A model generated the notes under the pieces. It saw only the letters and a program-made list of their open reading frames with translations, did no database searches and had not been told where the DNA came from. This document shows positions 22,372 to 32,400 of a stretch of 64,000 nt of DNA, in pieces. The stretch lies in assembly GCA_037783545.1 (NCBI GenBank), contig JBBELK010000453.1, positions 1,116,001-1,180,000 of the forward strand, in the 5' to 3' direction. The DNA is from Henricia sp. BOLD:AAB3569. Lineage: Eukaryota > Echinodermata > Asteroidea > Spinulosida > Echinasteridae. The first letter of the stretch is position 1. Each line of letters begins with the position of its first letter. The position numbers were made by a program, and so were the translations under genes.

Positions 22372-23064
22372 GGGATGTTGGTAAAATGCGGAACGGTGGA
22401 ACGGAACGCGGAACCGTGGCTTGATTCCGATCCCTATATAGATTGGTTCGCTTATTGCGAAAATATAGGGATCGGTAAAGGGCAGCCATGACAGGCAGAA
22501 TTCTGCCCGTCACGTGGTTATTATTATTATTTTTTTGTTAGTAAGTGCGCAGATTTTGCATCAATTTGTAACTTGGCCGTGCGTGTCGAACATATCCAAT
22601 TATGTAAATAAAGTACATTGCCTAAAGCAAAGGGCTTGGTCACTTTTTAAATATAAAAAACACAATGCGCACGCGCAAAGACGATCAATAACAGATCAAG
22701 ATGAAGCGCCATTTACCCAGGTGTTACCTGTCCTTATATTCTCCTGTGTGGAATAGGTGGACGGGAACCAGTCTACGCGGAACCGTTCCATAGACCATAT
22801 CGCCAATCGTGTTTCACCAACAGAGGGCGCTCTTCGCAGTGCACTATGGGATTGAATATGGGTCAAATTTGACCCATATTAATAATCCCATAGTGCACTG
22901 CGGAGGGCGCCCTCTGTTGGTGAAACACGATTGGCGATATGGTCTATTCCACTGTACAATGCTCCGCATTCTGTTCCACCATTCCACCCCTCTGTTCTCA
23001 GCCTTCTGTTCCAATCTTCCGTTCTACCGTTCTGTTCCACCATTCTGCGTTTTACCAACGTCCC
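22372..23064. mobile_element. inverted-repeat element GGGATGTTGGTAAAATGCGG
   Basis: The left arm GGGATGTTGGTAAAATGCGG matches the complement of the right end (CTGCGTTTTACCAACGTCCC). Internal TTCCACC/GGTGGAAC words extend the arms. It contains a shorter hairpin element (22791-22946). No coding capacity was recognised. Confidence 0.65.
22791..22946. mobile_element. 156-bp near-perfect hairpin MITE with TTCCA target duplication
   Basis: The element runs TAGACCATATCGCCAATCGT... to its complement GGCGATATGGTCTA, and the arms are almost perfect around ATGGGTCAAATTTGACCCAT. TTCCA occurs directly on both sides (22786-22790 and 22947-22951). A 5-bp duplication and a nearly complete palindrome indicate recent insertion. 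The superfamily is unknown. Confidence 0.75.
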
Positions 23065-23381
23065 AAATATTCGGGGGAAAACATTGATAGGCTACACCGT
23101 ACAAGACTACAAGTCTAAGTCCGACTATAAATCAAGACCAGAGTGTGACCTTCCCCTTATCCTCAATTCTTCATGTCAAGACCTGTGCAATGTCCATGAC
23201 AATTCTTCATGACATCACTTGTACACGTAAGGAATGCCAATTGGCACCAAATTCTTGTGTCAATCTCAAATCTTGTCTTGACTTCCGTTAAAACAGGATC
23301 CAGTTTTACTCAAAGTTGGAATTAGATGGATAACGGCCGTGTACGTGTGTAAACTTAAAGGGGAAACCAATTGAAGTGGCC

Positions 23382-23458
23382 ATGGCCGTATCAACTGATC
23401 CCGTAAATGTTCTGGACGACTCCTGCCAACCGAGCGAAGAAGAGGACGAGCTTGAAAG
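23382..23458 (+). CDS. POLR1D: POLR1D-like exon 1
   Basis: GGCCATGG gives a strong start context (G at -3 and +4). The 77 coding bases encode an acidic 25-residue stretch ending ELE plus two bases of an Arg codon, then the donor GTACACC. The junction completes Arg26 with the first base of exon 2. The ELER ending is the point where vertebrate POLR1D isoforms diverge. Confidence 0.8.
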
Positions 23459-26400
23459 GTACACCAAACATTAACCCAAAATGATTTACATGTCCGGTCA
23501 CGGTTACACAAACACAGATCAATTAACCTCTTAGTCATTAATTGCAGTTCAAGAGGATTTGATTAGCCTTTACATGTAAATGGCCGAGCGGTTTAGGTCA
23601 ATGACTCGCAAACTGCAGGTAGAAACACCCTTGGGTTGTGGGTTTGAAACAACTCTGATACTTTTGCCCTTAAAGGCCCTGTAGATGATCTGTTTTTAAA
23701 TAAAACCATTATAAATCAAAAGAAAGACATCAACAAACTCATCAGAAGAAATTTCAGCTTGGTCAAATGTACCACGTTTATAAAAAACATGAAAATCCAT
23801 TTGCGTTTTCCTGATCTTGGCAGGGTTTTTTAAATATTCGTTGTCAGTTGATCGGGTACTATGTGGCTTGCATCATGCACTCTGTGGCGCACATCATATA
23901 CTGCGTTTGCGCGCGATCCATAAAAAAGCATCGCGTTGGAACACGCACACGGAATACACAGCACCCATGCATTTTGGACCGTGTAGACATTGGTAGATGC
24001 GAACCAAAAATAAGTAAATCGTTTGCAAACGATCTAAATAATTTCATCTTTACAGATTATTTTCTGGTAAAATGATATCATTTTGAGCGGAAACCTCTCA
24101 TTGGATAGTTGCTATTAATTCAATCTTTACTTTGTGAACTTTTCCCCTGTAAACTCGTCGATAACTTTTTGGGGTCATTGCAAATGATACACTGGGCCTT
24201 TAAGCAAGGCCCTTAACCTCAATTGCTCCTACCTTGGGATGGGATGTAACGCTGTACAGTGCATTTTTCATGCAAGTTTAAAGATTCCAGAGCATTTTTT
24301 GCAAAGAGAAGGGGATTCTCCCTGGTGTCTCTGGCTTGGCTGCTGAAGGCGCCGCCTCCCTATAGTATGTAATGCGCTATATAAGATTATATACATTATA
24401 GACAGTGTGACCTCTGACATGGTTATAGCTGAATAAACGACTGTTATTGAATGGCACATCACCGCAACCCGTTTGGGTCAGTTTGGAACGCGTGCACGCG
24501 CGTGTAGCACATTTTGTGTTTGAACATAACACGCACAATCGTCACATATGCAAAGCATGATGGGGGCGCACAACAGATGTAAATAAAGGTCACACAGGGG
24601 GTCTGTAAGATCTTAGACATGTTAAAAACAAGTCTTGAGCAATGTTCCCAGTGTACTTAGTTTTTGGTAAAAGGGTCCCTAAAATGGGATTTTCATCATT
24701 TTATTCCATGCTGGGTAACTTTTAGAAACACGAGAAAATTGCAGTGCCCCAACTGGGATTCATACCCAGGTCCTTGGCATACATGGCCAACTGCTTTACC
24801 AGCTGAACTGGGCATCCCGCCGGAGCACCACAACAATCTCGTGCTTACATGTACCTTTAAAAAAGGTGTAATTACAATACCAGTTTGAATTCTGATGTTT
24901 TCCCTTTTTGGTGTCAAATGTTGGTCTAAGAGTTGCCTCAAACTGAGCCTTTTTGCGCATAAAGTTTGTCACTTTGAGAAAAAGCGGTGTGGGGGGAATT
25001 TGGAGTGAAATGACGCACTGAAAAGCACACAATTTACTTTGGCAGAAAGTGTTTTTGCAATAATGTGATTTTCAGTGCCTCATTTTACTCCATTTATTCC
25101 ACACCGCCTTTTCTGAAGGCGACGCACGTTAAATTTACGCGCAAAAAGGCTGTGTGAATTCACCCTAAGATACCAACTGTTAAACTTCTCCTATTCTGGC
25201 CCACATTCAGCAAACCTCTTTGACCCCATTTTTTTTCCAGGCCACTGAACTTTTTGCTTCCAATTTGCAAGTCAAAGCAACACATCCCCTACCCCAAAAC
25301 AAGCAAAGTACCCACCCCCTTCCCACGCACCTCCGAGGCTGCAGGTTCACCATAAGTTAACATCAAAAGGGCATCCTCTGCATCACCAACATTTGATTAA
25401 TACTGATGTTTGGTATCATATGGCGGCCGGCACCAAAGCCTCGTTGGTTTCTTGTAAATTTGGGACGTCCGTTGCCATCAGCAAGTCTGTCGAGCTAGCC
25501 TAACGGGCTACCTTGAGTGAAACCGACACCGATAGTGTGGGGGAAAGTGTTAGGCAGGCTAGTTTGAGTGAAATTGACACCTATGTGCTGTATCTTCACT
25601 TGCAAAAAAGATGAGCACTTAGTTGGAATGAAGAAGGCCTCGAGTTACAGTTTAATGTCGTGTGCAGGCTTCTCTATTTCATGGGATGTTTGTTTGTCTG
25701 TGTGTGTTTTGCATAGAGACCTGAGCAGAAGGTGTGTAAACATCACATTAAGTGCAAGAGCAATGTTGCGAAGATAATGTATCAATTTATACAAATATTT
25801 ACAGTACATATAGGTGCATCTGACACGCTCTGCGAAAATTTGGCTTTTCTCACACAGCCTGGGCCGAGTTCTTGCAACCATAACGAGAAATCAGTGGGAG
25901 ATCGAGGCTCATGAAAATATGAAAACACAATGGAAATTTTTTAGCTACCCTGAAATAGTGTACATGTGTAGTACCGCCATACGTTTCCATTTTTTTTTCG
26001 TATTTTAAAGACGCAGGCTCGTCAATAGGCGAGGAACAAATTTTTGCCACAAAATTCACCGCGCTCCATACTAGTTGGACAGTCGGCTGTTACGATCCCC
26101 GAGGGTGCAGGTACATGCGTGATTCGACTGTACACATTTACACACTGTTCGCTGTCGAGCACGCCTGCAACCTCCGGGATCGTAAGAGCTGAATTTCGTA
26201 GCACGAATTAGCTCGTCTTGCATTGACGAGCCTGTATTTTTAATGAGTCTGGATCCTCTACCGATTTCTAGTATGGGTCGCAAAAACTTAGCCCAAACAG
26301 GCCCAGGTTGTGTAAAAAGCAACTCACTTTTGCAAAGCGCGTCACATGTACATGTACTGATGAGATCACTTTCCAAACCAACATGTACCGATAGTAGAGC

Positions 26401-29400
26401 CTTCTTCAAAGGCAAAATTACTAGGAGCAGCCAAAAAAACAGTATATTTAAACATGTAGGGAGGAACACTCAGTCATGTCAGTGAGGCAGAAAGAAGAGT
26501 TGAAGTGAAAAACTAATTAGAGAAAGAAATGGCAGGTCTTGGGCTGGAGGGTGAACAAAAACAGGGATTAGGAGTACCAGGAAAGAGGTGAGTGGGAGAA
26601 AAGGACAAACAAGGAGTGGAGTGGAGTGGGATGGGGGTTAAAGGAGAAACACTGGTGTGGGCTAAGAACACAGAAGGGGAAGAAATGAGAGACGGGAAGG
26701 GATGAAGAATAAGGTCTGGCTGAAAACATGCAGGCAGGAAAATGAGGCCTCTTGTTACTTCATAGAATACTTTAATTCTACATGCATTTTAAGCAAAATT
26801 TTCAAACTACTACGAGTCATTTCAAATGTTTTTCAGATTTTGTCCTGAAAAAATCTTCGTTGGGGGGTGGGAGAACAGACTGGCACAACACTGACATACC
26901 AGTGGTCATTAAAAAAAGACAGACATTAATATTGGATGTGCTTTTCAATTTTTGAAGCCCCCAACCTTTTAGTCCGAAAAAACAGAACGTGTATTGAATT
27001 CCAAAAAGTTCAATTGAAGCACCTGCTATGAATATATTCATAGATCCCCATCAGAGTTTCTGCCCCAGAAACTAAAACATGAATATGCCTATTGCACGAA
27101 ACCACTCATCTGCGGGCCACTTCAACAGTCTCCCCAGTGTGTTATTCTGCAAGTACTACCGGTCTACAAGTATCCATTCTGGAATTAAGGAAACATTGAA
27201 GGGCTGTTAACGTTGCCTTTTCAAGTTGTTGTTCACACTCCATGAAGACTTAAGTGGGGGGGAAAAGATAGCACTTGATTCTGCGGGATTGATTTGTAGG
27301 GGCCGTTTTCTAAGGAAATGTGTTTGGCTTTTAAGTGTTGTTACAAAATGTAGTCCAAAGATAACATACAGGATTGGCTTTTTCCGCAATTTTTGGAAAG
27401 ATATTTTTGGGAGTTACAGCTTATGCTGTGTTGTAATGACTCAGACTCCAGACATGTGACTTGACTCGTGTCATCATAATTTGTACTGACTTGATTCAAG
27501 TCTCCAGTCTCAAATGACTTGGACTCGAGTCAGGGACAGAAATGACTTGACTCGACTTCAAGTGACTTGACACTGACTTGAGTCAGTGTTGGTTGCAAAT
27601 CAGGTGACAGAATCTGGCCAATCATGGCAAGTGTTACCCAGCACTGGTGTTGGGTGATGTCACGCACGCGCTTCGCAGGATACATTGTGAAGTTAAGCAC
27701 TGGTTGGGGCGGACGAACTAGTAGTGGGCGCGCAAACCACTGCGAATAGAATGTAATATTTAGTGTGCATGTGAGAGGAGACTTGCGTCAATACCAGATA
27801 CTATTCTCGCAAAACGCAAAAGGTTAATTGGGCCCATACATATTGCCAATGACAATTAAGTGTTAAACATTTCCTTTTCTTGTACGTATGTCCACAGGCA
27901 AGCCATAGAGGAGCTTGTGAATGAGGCTAAGAGAGCTAAGGAGAGAGCACAAACAATGGGCACCTACGGATGGTGAGTACCTTGTACATACAGCTGTTTC
28001 CATGGTACTTGTGCCCTTGGGCAAGGCACTTTGCCGTACCGGTATGTTGCCTATCTCCACCCAGGACTAAGTGAATACATGTACATATATATCTCGCCAT
28101 ATTCTTGAACCCACACAACCAACCATTAGAACCTTTCCGACGTGGCGGAAGCTTGCGCCGCACTTATATTTCACAGATCGTAGTCGATCTCAACGCCATC
28201 AGCCTTAATCACGATCAGGCTGTCCGTGCTGCTCAGGATTGGGGAGAGATGCCTGAGACAAATTTCGAGAATTTAAGCTATTGGCCATTGGTCACAACGT
28301 CTCCTGCCGAAACGGGCTCGCTCAAGTAGCGTCAACTATACCTGCAAATGTAGCGAATGTGTTGTTTGATTAGCTCATGAGTGCCTAGCTATACTCCTCA
28401 GGGAGTGTGGAATTAAGGAATGCTTCATGTAGAAAGAGCCCAGTGACCAGGGGTAATAATGTAAAGTGCCATGGTGTACATGTATGTAATGTTATACACT
28501 GTTTGCGCACTGTATAAGTATCCACAGGGTTACTTTTCTCACTCCTTGACTAGGTCATTCCTTGTCAAATTACCCAGTGGGTTGAACTGGACCATCTTAA
28601 AGATACAGTCCGTGGTTCTCAGCAAATTTGAATTTTTTTTCTCGGAACGAATATTTAAAGCATTTACTTTATTTCAACGAAAAAAACATCATACTTGGTA
28701 TTTTAGACATCGACAAGACGACAACCCTGTGAAAAACGCCGTTTTTTATACGACCGTGTTTTGCACCTTGCCTAGACTTGCCCAGGTCTGACTTCCCATG
28801 TTGGGTCCGTGGTGCGGTGCGTGCAGCCCGCCCTCTGGACTGGTGGCCTGTCTAAACAGGAGAAAACAGCTTAGACAAGCCACCGGTCCAGAGGGCGTGA
28901 TGTGCACTGCGCATTGCAGACTGAGCATGGGAGGTCAGACTTGGGCAAGTCTACGCCTTGAATTATTGGCGGACCGCCAATAATTCAAAATATTGACAGT
29001 AATTGTTCGATAACTAAACGTTGCTCGCTTGTTTTTGTTGTTGTTTTTTTACCCCCGTTGATGTCTTATTTATAAGCGAATAACTTTTATGTTTCTAGAA
29101 AACTGTCAATTCAATAATAAACTTTATTTTTCGAGGTGCCACAACCAAAACGCACGGACATGTATCTTTAAATTTGGATGAAACTTGGTATTCTTGTTGG
29201 TTGACTTTCCGGAAACAGTTTGACATTTTGCTCGAAATTGTCCAGGTCTTGAATATATACAAAGCCTTAAATGCCAAACCCAGGGGCAGCAATAACAGTC
29301 TGTGGGCGGTCATCCCATATAGCAAAGGTAAACTTGGATTTTTTCTTTTTATTCAAAGCACAGTTACAAAACATGACATCTGAAAGGTTAAATTACACAC

Positions 29401-32400
29401 GTAATTGGCATTTGGGTCTTTCCATAAAAACAAGATCCAAAGTGTGTGACATTTTGATGCATTGGTAAAAGTGGCTTTTCCAAGTTAACAATTTTTTTAA
29501 AACGAACTCGGGATGAGAAATGAGGTCTTTTCTCTCATCCCGAGTTTGGTTGTTCCAGTTCAATGGTGATTAGGCACCGTAACAAATATATTGGTTGCTC
29601 TAACAATGGCGCTCTCATACATGGGTCTTTCCACAGTAAAGGGGGCATTTTGGCAACCATATTTTCGAGGAAATACCTTTGTCTGGTCTCAAAATAAAAG
29701 AAATAAGTTGAAGTTGTTCTGAAGAACTTACGTGTAGGCCCAAAAAGGGTTAAAAATACCGGTAGTGCGCCTTTATAATTTGCTGTATTATTTTTATTAA
29801 ATTATTATTAAATGCATGCAGTGGATATTGGCCATGTTGGTGTTTGATGCGTGGGGCTATATGCAGAGAGTATAAAAAAATAAAAGAAAAGGTATTTACA
29901 CACACACAAATACAAAACACAATGTAAGGGGAATGTTGTCCTGTTTTCATGGCATGACCTATTTCAACATTTTTAAAATTTGTGAAATTGCAATTCCGTC
30001 TTTCAGAGAAATGGATTTTCCAGAGAGTACCCAGCCACTTTAAATGTTAATGGTGCAGAAATGACAAAAATCCAGGGGTCTGGCCTTTTTTATTTTTAAT
30101 CAAGTTTGCAAGACATTTTTTTATTTCTAGTGCCATCTTTGGTTTTGAAAATGGAATCGAATCTAAATGGAGTCGTCGTTGCCAAGTAGATTTAGAATTG
30201 ATTTAAAAAAAAGTTGAAATCACCCAAGCATAATACGCAGTGACAGGTTGTAATCAGTTATTGTTGGAATATCCCAGTGGCAGATTTCTTGCTACTCTTG
30301 GCAGCCGGTCATTTTTAGTTGCAGCACCAAAGCTTTGGAATGCGCTTCCTGTCGATATCAGAAATGCTGTTTCTATGATTTCTATAAAAGTTAAATTGAA
30401 AACTCACTTATTTAGGTCCACTTTTTCTTAAAGGTGGTGTCGTGCTTACCTAGTACCTGAGTCTTGAGTCTTGTTTTTGTTAGTTGTCTTGCTATTTTTA
30501 TGTACACTGATTGTCTAGTAATTTGTAGTAGTTTTTAGACAATTTTTAACGTGTATTTTTTATTGTATGTTTTTACTATGTAATGCGCTTTTGAACATTT
30601 TTTTATGGGAAGGGCCAATATAAATGTATTATTATTATTATTATAAATGTTACAAAACTGCTCTGCCGCAATTCCGTCAAACCTGAGCAAACCTCACGCC
30701 ACAATACTTTTAATTTTGCAAGAAAGCTTTTGAAATCCCCTGTAAAGCCAACGGTGCAAATCCATACATGATAATGATGCGCAAATATACGTTGTGTAAA
30801 GATTTTGCATATTACGAAAGCTCTTCACAGAAATCAAATAAAGCGACTGAATACACCATGCTGTTTTTGAATACATACGTTAATGGCTTTCATATCCTCG
30901 AAAAAAAAAGAAAAAAAAGTTATTAGTCTCAGAATAATTCTCTTCGGAGATTGAACTCTGGTCATTTTCCATCAAGCAATTCAAATTTGTTTTTCTGCTT
31001 GGGCTTAAGTTTTACCAATCCCAAGGGAGAACGGGGCAGATTGTAATCTTTTGAAAGCACAGGTTATTGAGTTTGAATGTAAATTAAAGCTCTTTTTGAT
31101 ATTTTTTTACTGTGTAAAATTATACATAATACTTGTCATCTTACTCGCAAGGGAAAACTGCTCTGAAAGACAAGTACGTAGAATGAACTTTTGTTTTAGC
31201 GGGGAATTGCCATTACAAAACAAAGGTTTGCAACAAAGACCTTACCACCCAAAACGGCATGAGAGTTATAAAATAGCATTTTCTAAGGGGAGTATAATTA
31301 GTGCTTGAGGCATTAGTTGAGGTGACATTTGGAAGGTCCTAGATTATTACAAAATGTTAACTTGCAAGGTCTACCATTCAGTAGAACGTGGACATATGCA
31401 GTTAAGAATGCTATTAACACTTTTAGTCGGGTTTGAAGTAAAATTTTGTGTTACTGCAAATGATGTATCGGGGCTTTAAAGATAGTATACATGATTGGTA
31501 AACTGTTACAAATAGTTTTATTCCCCTGTGTGATTGAAGATACATGTATGCATGATTGAAACCAACCTGAGTAAAAACCAGCTCCGTACTTCGTCTAACT
31601 TTTGAAGAAACGGTAAAAAAATGGTTTGCAGTCATTTCGCCCCAAAAACACTTCGCCCAAGATATTTTTAACTGTAAATTATTTTAAGCATTCCACACTT
31701 TTATTCCACAAAATTATTCTAGATACATTCAGAAATTGCATAGAAATTTCTTTTATAAAATTAGGTAACTTAGAAATGCCATTTTTACAAATGCACCACA
31801 ATGTCACACTTTAATTCCCACATTTATGGAAAGACCCAAACAAGAATCAAAAAATAACCACAGAAGTCTCTCGGTGGGCCTACATCTCCATGATGATGAC
31901 TATGTCATGTGTCGTCTGAAGCATTAGGAGAATTGGAGCACAGCTCAACTGAGTGCTTTTAATTAGCCCATGGATCAAGGTGCTTAGGACAGGTGGTTAT
32001 GACCGTATATTCGTTGTTGTCCTTTTTTCGTTGCCGTCCTATTTTTCGTAAGACCTCTCTTGTCAGTCAGATGTTACTCAATTCTCTTCAGACTTGTACA
32101 TGTGTATCCATTAGGATAGTCTGTGCTTAATGGATATCTGAAGTGGTATAGATGTTTTCATACCCAACCTGGAGATAACATCTAGTCCATTTCTTTCTCG
32201 TAAAGTAACACTCGCGGACTCGTCCCACATATTTTCTTTGTCAAGTATCATATACACTCTGCATGATAGCAGGCTAGCTTGCACTTCCTTGCTCGATTTC
32301 TTAATAGCATATTTATTTGTCTTGTGACCAAATTTAGGCAGAAAAGACAGGCCACGACCAATAAACGATTTCTTCACAACACCCTTGTGAGCACTCTTCG

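Larger units (their letters stand above)
23459..27897 (+). other. POLR1D-like intron 1
   Basis: Phase-2 intron of 4439 bp from donor GTACACC to acceptor TCTTGTACGTATGTCCACAG. It holds a SINE split by a TTAA element, a tRNA-like sequence, inverted-repeat elements and a GACTTG minisatellite, all listed separately. The segments 25175-26000 and 26245-27455 show no recognised feature. Confidence 0.8.
27973..32337 (+). other. POLR1D-like intron 2
   Basis: Phase-2 intron of 4365 bp, donor GTGAGTAC, acceptor CCAAATTTAG. It contains a SINE fragment, two palindromes, a LINE 3' end and two abutting TTAA elements. 30650-31290 and 31840-32337 show nothing recognisable. Confidence 0.8.

Noticed and set aside
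26340..26400. Hammerhead-ribozyme-like ACTGATGAG between ACATGTAC stems
   Set aside because: CTGATGAG and flanking ACATGTAC words are present, but the conserved GAAA and second core half are missing.
32279..32337. Start codon at 32279 for the exon 3 reading frame
   Set aside because: The splice acceptor at 32336-32337 and family similarity from residue QK..TNKRFL onward place the 32279-32337 part in the intron.
23459..32337. AC19 (POLR1D isoform 1) body exon within the introns
   Set aside because: I looked for a segment encoding the conserved HTLGN-type motif and saw none by eye. This cannot exclude a diverged exon.
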